Source: Nesterenkonia xinjiangensis
GTDB taxonomy: Bacteria > Actinomycetota > Actinomycetes > Actinomycetales > Micrococcaceae
Length of the DNA: 64,000 bases
Reading direction: 5' to 3'
Assembly (NCBI RefSeq): GCF_013410745.1
Contig: NZ_JACCFY010000001.1
Coordinates: forward strand, 2,852,001-2,916,000
Shown here: one piece after another, positions 8,233 to 17,667 of the stretch
Layout of the letters: every line of letters starts with the position of its first letter
How positions within the stretch are numbered: the stretch's first letter is position 1
Translations under genes and position numbers: made by a program
Notes under the pieces: model-generated
Database searches by the model: none
Seen by the model: the letters and a program-made list of their open reading frames with translations, nothing else
Told to the model about the DNA's origin: nothing

Positions 8233-9468
8233 TCATTGCGGCCGGCGTCCGGCCACACCGACTCCGGCGGCGTGGGTCACCGCCTCCAGGGGGCCGCGGC
8301 GTCCCAGCAGCTGCTGCAGCGTCCCGCCGGCCAGCGCCGCCAGCACGAGCGACACCATGATCTCCGTGGAGCCGATCGCGTCGGTGTGGAGCAGGCCGCC
8401 CTCGTCGCGCCAGAGGTGCAGCACCACCAGATGCCCCACATAGAGGGTCAACGGCATAGCCCCGGCGCCCACCACCGGTGCGGCCAGCCGGCCCAGCCGG
8501 TCAGTCACCAGCAGGCACACCCCCAGCACCAGCAGGGAGGTCCCCACGGTGTGCAGCACATCCATCGAGGTCCCGGAATGCGGGGTGGCGAGCAGGAACC
8601 AGCGGTCGTCCTCGATGATCGGCAGCAGGGTGCCGGTCTGCAGCTCTCCACGCACCTCCGGCTCGGGCAGCCCCGAGGTCCTGGCCAGATCCGAGACCAC
8701 CTCGCTGGTGACCAGCGTGAGCTGACCCACCAGCCAGCTGGAGGCGGCCAGCAGAGCCCCGACGACGGCCAGCCGCACCGCCACCGCCGTCTCGGTCAGG
8801 CGCAGCCGCCCGACGGCCATGCCGGTGAACAGGTACGCCGGCCAGATGAGCAGCGGGTAGTAGCCCGTCACCGCGAGGTCCATGGCGAGCAGCTCAGGCT
8901 GGAGCAGGTCGGCGAAACCGGGGGAGTGCCACAGCCGCCAGGTCACGGCGAACCCCTCGATGTCCTCGGCGAGCCCGGTGTAGACCCAGCGGAAGGCGAG
9001 CGGCGCGAGCAGCACCCACCCGGCGGCCAGACCCAGCAGCGGCTTCACGCCCAGGGACAGGAACGGCAGGGCCAGGAGGAACAGCACCCCGTAGTGGACC
9101 AGGATGATCGCCACGGAGGTCTCCAGGGCCGCGACGGCGAGACCGACGACCAGGATCAGCAGGGCCCGGACGGCCACCACCTTCCGGTTCCAGACCACCC
9201 GCTCCCGTGAGCCCGCGCCGGCGGCACCGCCGCTGAGCAGCGCCAGTCCGACGCCGGCCAGCAGGGCGAACAGCGCCGAGGGACGGCCGGTGAACAGCCA
9301 GCCGGCGAGCGTCGGATCGCCGGTGAACTCGTCGGTGGTGCTGATGACATGCACGGTCATCATGCCCAGGAGCGCGAGGCAGCGTGCGGCGTCGACGCCG
9401 GAGATGCGTGAGGTGCGCCTGGTGGGGCCGCGACGCGGCGACGCACCGGCGGTGCTGGGGCTGTCCAC
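8233..9468 (-). CDS. DUF418/YeiB-type or acyltransferase-like polytopic membrane protein
   Basis: 411 residues with roughly ten hydrophobic segments. The N-terminal RISGVDAARCLALLGMMTVHV, the first helix with its conserved Arg/Asp and His, resembles DUF1624/DUF418 membrane proteins of the acyltransferase-3-like group. The last third contains GAMPLTLYVGHLVVL, as in YeiB-type proteins. Function is unknown; transfer of acyl groups across the membrane is only a family-level guess. I chose the GTG at 9468 because a TAGCCT -10 box ends 7 bases before it and there is no ribosome-binding site. An ATG at 9489 is the alternative. Confidence 0.72.
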   Translation of the reverse strand: MDSPSTAGASPRRGPTRRTSRISGVDAARCLALLGMMTVHVISTTDEFTGDPTLAGWLFTGRPSALFALLAGVGLALLSGGAAGAGSRERVVWNRKVVAVRALLILVVGLAVAALETSVAIILVHYGVLFLLALPFLSLGVKPLLGLAAGWVLLAPLAFRWVYTGLAEDIEGFAVTWRLWHSPGFADLLQPELLAMDLAVTGYYPLLIWPAYLFTGMAVGRLRLTETAVAVRLAVVGALLAASSWLVGQLTLVTSEVVSDLARTSGLPEPEVRGELQTGTLLPIIEDDRWFLLATPHSGTSMDVLHTVGTSLLVLGVCLLVTDRLGRLAAPVVGAGAMPLTLYVGHLVVLHLWRDEGGLLHTDAIGSTEIMVSLVLAALAGGTLQQLLGRRGPLEAVTHAAGVGVAGRRPQ

Positions 9469-9474
9469 AGACGG

Positions 9475-9481
9475 TAGGCTA
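9475..9481. promoter_or_regulatory. Shared symmetric -10 element for dapA and the divergent membrane gene
   Basis: The heptamer TAGGCTA reads as a -10 box on both strands (TAGGCT on +, TAGCCT on -). Exactly 7 bases separate it from the dapA ATG at 9488 on one side and from the GTG at 9468 on the other. Neither gene has a Shine-Dalgarno sequence, so both mRNAs are probably leaderless. Confidence 0.6.
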
Positions 9482-9487
9482 CTGCCC

Positions 9488-10450
9488 ATGGCGAGCGACA
9501 ACGAGCTGACACACGAGTTCGACCTCCACCTCACTGAGGGCGAGGTCAAGCACCCGGACCAGACTGACCCGTTCTTCGGGCATCTCATCACTGCGATGGT
9601 CACGCCCTTCACCAAGGATGACCGGGTCGACTACGACGCCTTCGAGGCGCTCGCCGTGAAGCTCGTGGACGAGGGCAACGACTCGCTCGTGGTCTCCGGG
9701 ACGACGGGGGAGACGTCCACGCTGGAGGACCATGAGAAGGAAGGGCTGGTCCGGGCCGCGAAGTCCGCCGTCGGCGACCGGGCGAAGGTCATCGCCGGCA
9801 CCAGCACCAACCACACCTCCCACGATCTGGAGATGGCCCGGCGCGCCGAGCGCGCCGGCGCCGACGGGCAGCTGGTGGTCACCCCGTACTACAACAAGCC
9901 CAGCCAGGACGGCGTGCTGGCCCACTATCAGGCGGTCGCCGATGCTGCGGACCTGCCGCTGATGATCTATGACATCCCCGGACGCTCCGGGATCGCCATC
10001 GAGACCGAGACGATCCTCAGGCTCGCCGAGCACCCGCACATCATGTCGCTCAAGGACGCCAAGAACGACATCACCGCCACCACCGAGGTGCTCACCAAGA
10101 CCGAGCTGGAGGTCTACTCCGGCGACGACCAGAACGTGCTGGCCTGGATGGCCATGGGTGCGGTCGGCGTCGTCTCGGTGACCTCCCACGTAGCCTGCCC
10201 GCACTTCCGCCGGATGATCGACGCGCTGCTGAACTATGACCTCAAGGAGGCCCGCATCGTCCACGGCGAGCTCGGCCCGGTCATCCGCGGCATGATGACC
10301 CGGGTCCAGGGTGCGGTCTCCTCGAAGCTGGTGCTCGACTGGCTGGGCTTCCCGATCAACGCCGACGTGCGCCTGCCGCTGGTCCAGGCCAACGCCCATG
10401 AGAAGGAACTCGTGCTCGCGGACCTCCGTGAGGCCGGCTGGAACCTCTGA
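9488..10450 (+). CDS. dapA: 4-hydroxy-tetrahydrodipicolinate synthase DapA
   Basis: Condenses pyruvate with aspartate semialdehyde at the entry to the lysine/diaminopimelate branch. 320 residues, a (beta/alpha)8 barrel. Visible motifs are the substrate loop SGTTGETSTL, the YYNKPSQDGVLAHY strand, YDIPGRSGI, and the Schiff-base lysine in MSLKDAKND. The first 30 residues are an extra N-terminal segment relative to short bacterial forms. It starts at the ATG 7 bases after a TAGGCT -10 box and is probably translated from a leaderless message. Confidence 0.96.
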   Translation: MASDNELTHEFDLHLTEGEVKHPDQTDPFFGHLITAMVTPFTKDDRVDYDAFEALAVKLVDEGNDSLVVSGTTGETSTLEDHEKEGLVRAAKSAVGDRAKVIAGTSTNHTSHDLEMARRAERAGADGQLVVTPYYNKPSQDGVLAHYQAVADAADLPLMIYDIPGRSGIAIETETILRLAEHPHIMSLKDAKNDITATTEVLTKTELEVYSGDDQNVLAWMAMGAVGVVSVTSHVACPHFRRMIDALLNYDLKEARIVHGELGPVIRGMMTRVQGAVSSKLVLDWLGFPINADVRLPLVQANAHEKELVLADLREAGWNL

Positions 10451-10560
10451 ACGGTCGTCCGACCGGCCGGCGCAGGTTGACAGCTGCTCGTTCTAGGTGG
10501 CGGAGCCATCCAGGACGTACGCTCGATGACAGACTCTGACATATCCGACACACCCGACCC

Positions 10561-10566
10561 AGGAGG
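10561..10566 (+). promoter_or_regulatory. Strong ribosome-binding site of rnj deciding a TTG start
   Basis: AGGAGG is followed by 9 bases and TTG at 10576. It sets the start 16 codons upstream of the in-frame ATG at 10624. Confidence 0.7.
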
Positions 10567-10575
10567 TCCACCACC

Positions 10576-12258
10576 TTGGCACCACAGCGCCTGATCACCC
10601 CGCCCAAGCTGAAACCGGGCACGATGCGCATCGTGCCCCTGGGCGGGCTTGGAGAAGTCGGGCGCAACATGGCGGTCTTCGAGATCGACGGCAAGCTCCT
10701 CATCGTCGACTGCGGTGTGCTCTTCCCCGAGGAGGAGCAGCCCGGCGTGGACCTGATCCTGCCGGACTTCAGCTACATCGAGGACCGGCTGGACGACGTC
10801 GTCGGCGTGGTGCTCACCCACGGGCACGAGGACCACATCGGGGCCGTGCCGTACCTGCTGCGCCGGAAGCCGGACATCCCGCTGATCGGTTCCACCCTGA
10901 CCCTGGCCTTCATCGAGGCGAAGCTGGCCGAGCACCGGATCAAGCCCTACACCCTCGAGGTCACGGAGGGCGACGTCGAGGAGTTCGGCCCCTTCGAGTG
11001 CGAGTTCGTGGCGGTCAACCACTCCATCCCGGATGCGCTGGCCGTGTTCATCCGCACCGAGGCCGGCAGCGTCCTGCACACCGGTGACTTCAAGATGGAC
11101 CAGCTTCCGCTGGACGGCCGGATCACCGACCTGCGCCACTTCGCCAAGCTGGGCGAGGAGGGCGTGGACCTGTTCCTGACCGACTCCACCAACGCCGACG
11201 TCCCCGGCTTCACCACCCCGGAGAAGGAGATCGGTCCGACCCTGGACCAGCTCTTCGGGACCTCCAGCCGGCGGATCATCGTCGCCTCCTTCTCCTCCCA
11301 TGTCCACCGTGTCCAGCAGGTGCTCGACGCCGCCCACGCGCACAACCGCAAGGTGGCCTTCGTGGGGCGCTCGATGGTGCGCAACATGGGCATCGCCTCG
11401 AAGCTGGGCTACCTGGACGTGCCGGAGGGCATCCTGGTGGACATGAAGAAGGTGGACAACTACCCGGACTCCGAGGTGGTCCTGATGTCCACCGGGTCAC
11501 AGGGTGAACCGATGGCCGCGCTCTCGCGCATGGCCAACGGCGACCACCAGATCCAGGTGGGGGCGGGTGACACCGTCATCCTGGCCTCCTCCCTGATCCC
11601 GGGCAATGAGAACGCGGTCTTCCGGGTGATCAACGGGCTGCTCAAGCTCGGCACCGATGTCATCCACAAGGGCACGGCCAAGGTCCACGTCTCCGGGCAC
11701 GCCTCGGCCGGCGAGCTGCTCTACTGCTACAACATCGTGCGGCCGAAGAACGTGATGCCGGTGCACGGGGAGACCCGTCACCTGATCGCCAACGGCAAGC
11801 TGGCTGTGGAGACCGGCCTGGACCCCGAGCGGGTGCTGCAGTGCGAGGACGGCTCCGTGGTGGACCTGCGCGACGGCGTCGCGCGTGTCACCGGTCAGAT
11901 CGAGTGCGGCTACGTCTACGTGGACGGCTCCTCCGTCGGAGAGATCACCGACGCCGACCTCAAGGACCGCCGCACCCTCGGCGAGGAGGGCTTCATCTCG
12001 GTGGTGACCGTGGTGAACAGGCAGACCGGGCAGATCGTCTCCGGCCCCGACATCCACGCCCGCGGCGTCGCCGAGGAGGACAAGGTCTTCAAGGAGATCA
12101 AGGCGAAGATCGCCCGGGCGCTCACCGAGGCCATCCAGGAGAACCGGGAGCACACCACACACCAGCTGCAGCAGATCGTGCGCCGCACGATCGGCTCGTG
12201 GGTCAGCCGCAAGCTGCGCCGCAAGCCGATGATCGTCCCGGTGATCGTCGAGACCTGA
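10576..12258 (+). CDS. rnj: Ribonuclease J (metallo-beta-lactamase/beta-CASP nuclease)
   Basis: Endo- and 5'-3' exoribonuclease for RNA maturation and decay. 560 residues. The metallo-beta-lactamase domain begins at MRIVPLGGLGEVGRN and carries the zinc motif H82-x-H84-x-D86-H87. It continues with HTGDFKMD, the beta-CASP region with SMVRNMGIA and GSQGEPMAALSRMA, and the VHVSGHAS motif III. The C-terminal domain follows MPVHGETRHL. The TTG start is chosen because of the AGGAGG 9 bases upstream. A strong hairpin follows the stop. Confidence 0.96.
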   Translation: MAPQRLITPPKLKPGTMRIVPLGGLGEVGRNMAVFEIDGKLLIVDCGVLFPEEEQPGVDLILPDFSYIEDRLDDVVGVVLTHGHEDHIGAVPYLLRRKPDIPLIGSTLTLAFIEAKLAEHRIKPYTLEVTEGDVEEFGPFECEFVAVNHSIPDALAVFIRTEAGSVLHTGDFKMDQLPLDGRITDLRHFAKLGEEGVDLFLTDSTNADVPGFTTPEKEIGPTLDQLFGTSSRRIIVASFSSHVHRVQQVLDAAHAHNRKVAFVGRSMVRNMGIASKLGYLDVPEGILVDMKKVDNYPDSEVVLMSTGSQGEPMAALSRMANGDHQIQVGAGDTVILASSLIPGNENAVFRVINGLLKLGTDVIHKGTAKVHVSGHASAGELLYCYNIVRPKNVMPVHGETRHLIANGKLAVETGLDPERVLQCEDGSVVDLRDGVARVTGQIECGYVYVDGSSVGEITDADLKDRRTLGEEGFISVVTVVNRQTGQIVSGPDIHARGVAEEDKVFKEIKAKIARALTEAIQENREHTTHQLQQIVRRTIGSWVSRKLRRKPMIVPVIVET

Positions 12259-12275
12259 TCCGCACCGCGGGAACT

Positions 12276-12312
12276 CCGGAGGGCAGGGGCGCCGGGCGCC
12301 CCTGCCCTCCGG
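12276..12312 (+). terminator. Perfect 17-bp hairpin after rnj
   Basis: CCGGAGGGCAGGGGCGC pairs perfectly with the downstream arm across a 3-base loop, 17 bases after the rnj stop. There is no T-run, as is common for actinobacterial terminators. It separates rnj from ftsK. Confidence 0.75.
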
Positions 12313-12373
12313 TGTTCCCGGGGCGATTCGGCCCAAAGGTGTGGCCATCACGCTGATCGGGGCGCGCTCGCGG

Positions 12374-12379
12374 TAAGTT
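12374..12379 (+). promoter_or_regulatory. -10 box of ftsK
   Basis: TAAGTT ends 7 bases before the ATG at 12387. No Shine-Dalgarno sequence is present, so the ftsK message is probably leaderless. Confidence 0.5.
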
Positions 12380-12386
12380 GGCTGGC

Positions 12387-15300
12387 ATGGCGACACGTAC
12401 TTCCCCCTCGCGCGCCGCCAGCACGGACGGACGAAAGAAGAAGTCCGCCTCAGCTGCTGCCAGCCGCGCGAAGACGTCGAAGAAGAGCTCCACCACCGCC
12501 CAGGACCCCGAACGGGGCAACCTGGCGGCCTCCGCCCTGCGCGGCCTCTGGATGGCCTTCGCCACTCCGGTGGCCTCCGCGATCCGCGGAATGGGCCGTC
12601 AGGTGAAGGTGCACCCCGAGGACCGTCGTGACGGCGCCGCGCTGGTGTTCATCCTGCTGGCGCTGGTCACCGCCGTCGTCGACTGGTGGGGTGTGCGCCA
12701 GCACGACCACTGGAGCATCGCCGTCGTGCACAACGGCACGGCGGGCACCTTCGGCTGGGCCTCGGCCCTGCTGCCCGTGGTGCTGCTGATCACCGCGGTG
12801 CGCTACATCCGTCATCCTCAGGAGCATGAGGGCAACGGCCGTGTCGCCATCGGTCTGACCCTCATCCTCTGCTCCGCGGCGGGCCTGGCCCACCTGGCCC
12901 ACGGCATGCCCGCGCTCAACGCCGCCTTCGAATCGATGCTCGCCTCCGGGGGGATCATCGGCTACCTGGCCACCGTGCCGCTGGCCAGCCTCATCACCCC
13001 CTACCCGGTGTGGGCGATCCTCTCCCTGGTGCTGCTCGCCGGGATCCTGGTCCTCACCGACACCCCCCTGCGCCGCATCCCGCAGCGTGTCGCCGTGGCC
13101 AAGGGGTACCTGGTGGGCGAACGGCCCGAGCCGCTGCCCGAGACCAAGCCGCTGGCCGAGGAGGCTTCCGAGGACAAGAGCGCCCGGAAGCCACGCCGCT
13201 CCCGTGCCCAGCAGGCCGCACCGGCTGAGGAGGCCGAGATCTTCGAGGACTCTGAGGAGCGCCCGAAGAAGGGCCTGCTCTCCCGGATCCTCGGCACCAG
13301 GAGCGCCGGCGAGGCCCAGGAGGGGGAGCAGTTCGGCTCCGACTCGTCAGCCGACGAGGCCTCCATGGCGCAGGCCGGCGACGGCGCCTACGACAGCCCC
13401 GTCCTCGAAGAGGGCACCACGCCCGCCGCACCGGCCGTGCCTCCGGGCGTGCGACGCCCCACCGCCCAGGAGCTGGCCATCCAGCGTGCCCGTGGGAAGG
13501 CCGCCGAGTCCGGGCAGGCGCCCGGGACCGCAGGTCAGGAGGACGCCGCCTCCGAGGGTGCGCGCGTGCAGCCGGCGCCGCAGCCTGCTGCCGCTCACGC
13601 CCCTCAGCCGGCCGCCGTCAGTCCGACCGCGGCACCGGCCGAGACCCCGGCTCCTGCCTCGGCCCTGCCGGTGCGTTCGGAACAGCTCGAGCTGGCCGGA
13701 GACGTCACCTACACCCTGCCCGATCAGGCCATCCTGCCCTCCGGCCCGCCGCCGAAGGAGCACACCTCGGCCAACGACGAGATCGTCGAGGCCCTGAACC
13801 AGACCTTCTTCCAGTTCAAGGTCGACGCCCGGGTCACCGGCTTCTCCCGCGGTCCGACGGTCACCCGCTATGAGGTGGAGCTGACTCCGGGCACCAAGGT
13901 GGAGAAGGTCACCTCGCTGGAGAAGAACATCTCCCTGGCCGTGGCCTCGAACGAGGTCCGCATCCTCAGTCCCATCCCGGGCAAGTCGGCCATCGGCATC
14001 GAGATCCCGAACAAGGACAAGGAAGTCGTGGCCCTGGGCGACGTCCTGCGCTCCAACGCGGCGCGCAAGACCGAGCACCCGATGGTGATGGGCGTGGGCA
14101 AGGACATCGAGGGCGGCTATGTGGTGGCCAACCTGGCGAAGATGCCCCACCTGCTGGTGGCCGGAGCCACCGGTGCCGGAAAGTCAGCCTTCGTGAACTC
14201 GATGGTCACCTCGGTGCTCATGCGTGCCACCCCGGACGAGGTCCGCATGGTGATGGTGGATCCCAAGCGTGTGGAGCTCACCGCCTACGAGGGCGTGCCC
14301 CACCTGGTGACGCCCATCATCACCGAGCCGAAGAAGGCCGCGGAGGCGCTGCAGTGGGTGGTCAAGGAGATGGACAACCGCTACGACGACCTCGCCCACT
14401 TCGGCTACAAGCACGTCGACGACTTCAACAAGGCTGTGCGGGCCGGGAAGATCCAGCTGCCGCCGGACTCCAAACGGGACCTGCGGCCCTACCCGTACCT
14501 GCTGGTGATCGTCGATGAGCTCGCCGATCTGATGATGGTCGCCCCGCGCGACGTCGAGGACTCCATCGTCCGCATCACTCAGCTGGCCCGTGCCGCGGGC
14601 ATCCACCTGGTGCTGGCCACCCAGCGCCCCTCGGTGAACGTGGTCACCGGCCTGATCAAGGCCAATGTGCCCTCCCGGATGGCCTTCGCGACCTCCTCGG
14701 CCACCGACTCCCGCGTGGTGCTGGACTCGGTGGGCGCGGAGAAGCTGCTCGGCCAGGGTGACGCCCTGTTCCTGCCGATGGGCATGAACAAGCCGATGCG
14801 TGTGCAGGGCGCCTGGGTCAACGAGTCCGAGGTCCACTCGGTGGTCGAGCATGTGAAGTCCCAGCTGAAGGCGCAGTACCGTGAGGACGCCGTCGCCGCC
14901 ATGGAGCCGAAGAAGCGGGAGATCGACGCCGACATCGGTGACGACCTGGACCTGCTCCTGCAGGCCACCGAACTGGTGGTCACCACTCAGTTCGGCTCCA
15001 CCTCGATGCTGCAGCGCAAGCTGCGCGTGGGCTTCGCCAAGGCAGGGCGGCTGATGGACCTGATGGAGTCCCGCGGCGTCGTGGGGCCCTCGGAGGGATC
15101 CAAGGCGCGCGATGTGCTGGTCGCCCCGGAGGAACTTCCCGGAGTGCTGGCGACCCTCCGTGGGGAGGAGCCTCCCACCGCGGCACCGTCCGAGGATCCT
15201 CCCGAAGCCTACGAGGGCGCCCCGGTGGACCTCGAGCCGGCGGCCGGCGTCGCGACCGGCATCCCTGCCGAGACCGGGCCCACGCAGGCCGCTCCGCAGC

Positions 15301-15548
15301 AGCCTGCCCAGGTCAGCGAGCAGGCCCGTCCGGCGAGCACCGAGCATGCGGCGACCGGCCCTGTGCGGCCGCAGCCCGGCCGGGGAGCGCCGCCCGCCGG
15401 GGGATCCACGATGTCCGGGCTGAGCTCGGCCGATCTGATCGCGCGGGACCTGGCCGAGCGCACTGCCGCGCTCCCCGAGGCGAGGGACTATCATGACGGG
15501 CACGACTCCACCGCCGCGGAGGACGCCTGGCAGCTCACCGGACGGTGA
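12387..15548 (+). CDS. ftsK: DNA translocase FtsK/SpoIIIE
   Basis: Septal DNA pump that clears and aligns the chromosome terminus during division. 1053 residues. After a basic N-terminus come four hydrophobic segments (about residues 85-225). A Pro/Ala/Glu-rich linker (about 250-445) leads to the motor domain, with Walker A GATGAGKS near residue 592 and VIVDELADLMM. The DNA-reading gamma winged-helix domain lies at about 855-910 (LLLQATELVV to GPSEGSKARDVLV). An unusual tail of about 140 Pro/Ala-rich residues follows the gamma domain. The leaderless ATG is at 12387. Confidence 0.95.
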   Translation: MATRTSPSRAASTDGRKKKSASAAASRAKTSKKSSTTAQDPERGNLAASALRGLWMAFATPVASAIRGMGRQVKVHPEDRRDGAALVFILLALVTAVVDWWGVRQHDHWSIAVVHNGTAGTFGWASALLPVVLLITAVRYIRHPQEHEGNGRVAIGLTLILCSAAGLAHLAHGMPALNAAFESMLASGGIIGYLATVPLASLITPYPVWAILSLVLLAGILVLTDTPLRRIPQRVAVAKGYLVGERPEPLPETKPLAEEASEDKSARKPRRSRAQQAAPAEEAEIFEDSEERPKKGLLSRILGTRSAGEAQEGEQFGSDSSADEASMAQAGDGAYDSPVLEEGTTPAAPAVPPGVRRPTAQELAIQRARGKAAESGQAPGTAGQEDAASEGARVQPAPQPAAAHAPQPAAVSPTAAPAETPAPASALPVRSEQLELAGDVTYTLPDQAILPSGPPPKEHTSANDEIVEALNQTFFQFKVDARVTGFSRGPTVTRYEVELTPGTKVEKVTSLEKNISLAVASNEVRILSPIPGKSAIGIEIPNKDKEVVALGDVLRSNAARKTEHPMVMGVGKDIEGGYVVANLAKMPHLLVAGATGAGKSAFVNSMVTSVLMRATPDEVRMVMVDPKRVELTAYEGVPHLVTPIITEPKKAAEALQWVVKEMDNRYDDLAHFGYKHVDDFNKAVRAGKIQLPPDSKRDLRPYPYLLVIVDELADLMMVAPRDVEDSIVRITQLARAAGIHLVLATQRPSVNVVTGLIKANVPSRMAFATSSATDSRVVLDSVGAEKLLGQGDALFLPMGMNKPMRVQGAWVNESEVHSVVEHVKSQLKAQYREDAVAAMEPKKREIDADIGDDLDLLLQATELVVTTQFGSTSMLQRKLRVGFAKAGRLMDLMESRGVVGPSEGSKARDVLVAPEELPGVLATLRGEEPPTAAPSEDPPEAYEGAPVDLEPAAGVATGIPAETGPTQAAPQQPAQVSEQARPASTEHAATGPVRPQPGRGAPPAGGSTMSGLSSADLIARDLAERTAALPEARDYHDGHDSTAAEDAWQLTGR

Positions 15549-15603
15549 CCTGTCGGGCGCCAGTCCCGGGCCTGCCTCCCGACCCGCCGAGAAGAGGAGC
15601 CGC

Positions 15604-16230
15604 GTGAGCTCGTCCACCCCAGATCAGCCGAACCCCGAAGAACCGCCGCCGGTGCTGAACATCGCCAACGCGCTCACGATGCTGCGCATCGTGCTGGTGC
15701 CGCTGTTCGTCTGGTTCCTGCTGCTCGACGCCGCTCCCGGTGCCGAGGGCGGGCTGGAGGCGACCAACGGCGGCTGGCGCTGGGCCGCGGCAGGCCTGTT
15801 CGCCGCGGCCATGATCACCGACAAGATCGACGGAGACCTGGCCCGCGCGCGGAACCTCGTCACCGACTTCGGCAAGATCGCCGATCCCATCGCGGACAAG
15901 CTGCTCATCGGCGGTGGTCTGGTGATGCTCTCCGTGCTGGGCGAGCTGCCCTGGTGGGTGACCATCGTCATCCTGGCCCGGGAGCTGGGAGTCACGGTGC
16001 TGCGCATGGTGGTCATCCGATACGGCGTCATCCCCGCCTCCCGGGGAGGCAAGCTCAAGACCGTGCTGCAGGCGGCAGGGCTGCAGCTGATGCTGCTCCC
16101 GCTGGTGGTCATCGCCGGCTGGCTGGCCGACGTCGCATTCTGGATCGTGATGGCGGCCCTGGTCGTCACCGTGCTCACCGGCGTCGACTACGTGCTCTCG
16201 GCACTGCGGCTCCGTCGCGCGGCGCGCTGA
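15604..16230 (+). CDS. pgsA: CDP-diacylglycerol-glycerol-3-phosphate 3-phosphatidyltransferase PgsA
   Basis: Membrane enzyme that makes phosphatidylglycerol phosphate. 208 residues from the GTG at 15604, preceded by GAAGAGGAG; the frame is open further upstream but that stretch overlaps the ftsK end. The protein begins its family domain with LNIANALTMLRI. It has the CDP-alcohol transferase signature DKIDGDLAR...GKIADPIADK and about five hydrophobic helices. Its position between ftsK and cinA is conserved in related actinobacteria. Confidence 0.93.
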   Translation: MSSSTPDQPNPEEPPPVLNIANALTMLRIVLVPLFVWFLLLDAAPGAEGGLEATNGGWRWAAAGLFAAAMITDKIDGDLARARNLVTDFGKIADPIADKLLIGGGLVMLSVLGELPWWVTIVILARELGVTVLRMVVIRYGVIPASRGGKLKTVLQAAGLQLMLLPLVVIAGWLADVAFWIVMAALVVTVLTGVDYVLSALRLRRAAR

Positions 16231-16278
16231 GCCCTGACAGCCGAGATCTGAGACCGAGACCCCTAGGAGGCCCAGTTC

Positions 16279-17064
16279 ATGGCCCGAGGAGAGCCGGACG
16301 CCCCAGAAGGCAGCCGCGGGGAGACCGCCGGAGGCGTCGAGGCCCATCGGCAGGAGCCCGAACCCGTACGTGCCCACCGCCCCGACCCGGACGTGGCCCA
16401 TGAGCGGTGGACCCAGGACGGCCAGGACATCTCCGGCGAGGCCGGGCAGATCGCGGACGCGGCCGAGCGGCGCACCGATCCTGTGGAGATCATCCAACGT
16501 TGCGCCCATCGCGGGCTCACCCTGGCCACGGCCGAGTCGCTGACCGCCGGCTCGCTGGCGGCCCGCCTGGCCGACGTCCCCGGTGCTTCTGCGGCGCTGC
16601 GCGGCGGAGTGATCGCGTACTGCAATGCGGTGAAACAGAGACTGCTGGGGGTGGACGAGGATCTGCTGGAGTCCCGTGGCGCCGTCGACCCCGCCGTCGC
16701 GGCGTCCATGGCTCGCGGGGCGGCCTCGGCGACCGGCTCCGTGCTGGGGGTCTCCACCACCGGCGTCGCGGGTCCGGAGCCTCATGAGGGCAAGGAGGTC
16801 GGCACCGTGTACGTGGGGCTGGCCTGCAGGAAGTCCGCCGCCCAGCGGTTCGGGCTGCGGCTGCCCGAGGCCTGCGAGGTCGACGATCATGAGTCCTCCG
16901 CCGAAGGGGCGCCCGACACGGAGGAGGACTGGATCTCGGGTGCGGTGCTGCTCGATCTCGACGGTGACCGGGCCGCCATCCGGGACGCTTCGGTGGAGGC
17001 AGCGCTTAAACTGGTGGAGGAGCTTCTGCTCACAGAACCTCCAGGATTCAACGATCCCCGCTAG
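16279..17064 (+). CDS. cinA: CinA C-terminal-domain protein (nicotinamide mononucleotide amidase family)
   Basis: 261 residues. The CinA C-terminal domain, which in studied members deamidates NMN, runs from about residue 72. It shows LTLATAESLTAGSLAARLADVPGAS, GGVIAYCNAVKQRLLGV and STTGVAGPEPHEGKEVGTVYVGL. The first 70 residues are low-complexity and the N-terminal molybdopterin-like domain of full CinA is absent. The ATG at 16279 follows AGGAGG. A charged insert near residues 200-215 is not typical of the family. Confidence 0.85.
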   Translation: MARGEPDAPEGSRGETAGGVEAHRQEPEPVRAHRPDPDVAHERWTQDGQDISGEAGQIADAAERRTDPVEIIQRCAHRGLTLATAESLTAGSLAARLADVPGASAALRGGVIAYCNAVKQRLLGVDEDLLESRGAVDPAVAASMARGAASATGSVLGVSTTGVAGPEPHEGKEVGTVYVGLACRKSAAQRFGLRLPEACEVDDHESSAEGAPDTEEDWISGAVLLDLDGDRAAIRDASVEAALKLVEELLLTEPPGFNDPR

Positions 17065-17199
17065 AGTGGGGAACAAAATCCGGGAGGATCGGGTTATCCC
17101 CCGGTGAAGCGTCTGCATCGCACCGTTTCTGGTGAGGGCCAGCACCTGACCGAGGGGCAGACGCATGAGGGCCATCGGAGTCCACGAAGGAGAAAGTCC

Positions 17200-17646
17200 A
17201 TGGTGAGACAGCCAGTCACCGTCAACGGCATCACCCGTTGGAAAGACCTGGACCTCGACGCCGCACCGGCGGCCGAGTCCAAGGAGGCCAAGGCTGTGGT
17301 CCTGCGCCAGGAGATCGGAGATGTCCTGCGCAGCATCCGGCAGGCCGAAGGTCGCACGCTGCGTGACGTCTCGCACGGCGCGCGCGTCTCGCTGGGCTAC
17401 CTGTCCGAGGTCGAACGCGGACAGAAGGAAGCCTCGTCCGAGCTGTTGGCCTCGATCTGCGCCGCGCTCGACGTGCCGCTCTCGGCGATGCTGGGCCAGG
17501 TGGCCGAGCGCGTCGCAGCGGCTGAAGGGCTGCATGTGCCGGACACCGTGCCCACCGAGTTCCAGCGCGAGTTCGGCCACGGCGTGGTGCCCGACGGCAT
17601 CCCCGAGGAGTTCACCCAGGAGGAGTTCGCCCGCAGCTGCGGCTGA
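17200..17646 (+). CDS. clgR: XRE-family regulator, ClgR-like
   Basis: 148 residues with a helix-turn-helix of the Cro/XRE type: [20 protein letters not shown], then [24 protein letters not shown]. This matches ClgR, the actinobacterial activator of clp protease genes, which sits at the same position between cinA and recA in related genomes. The ATG at 17200 follows AAGGAGAAAG. In studied species ClgR is itself degraded by Clp; the C-terminus here ends in Cys-Gly rather than Ala-Ala. The exact targets cannot be read here. Confidence 0.82.
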   Translation: MVRQPVTVNGITRWKDLDLDAAPAAESKEAKAVVLRQEIGDVLRSIRQAEGRTLRDVSHGARVSLGYLSEVERGQKEASSELLASICAALDVPLSAMLGQVAERVAAAEGLHVPDTVPTEFQREFGHGVVPDGIPEEFTQEEFARSCG

Positions 17647-17667
17647 ACCGATCAGAACGTCCGCGCA

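Noticed and set aside
15535-17580. Long minus-strand open frame of 681 codons
   Set aside because: It runs antisense to pgsA, cinA and clgR, all of which have strong family motifs. Its translation is Gly/Arg/His-rich with no domain.
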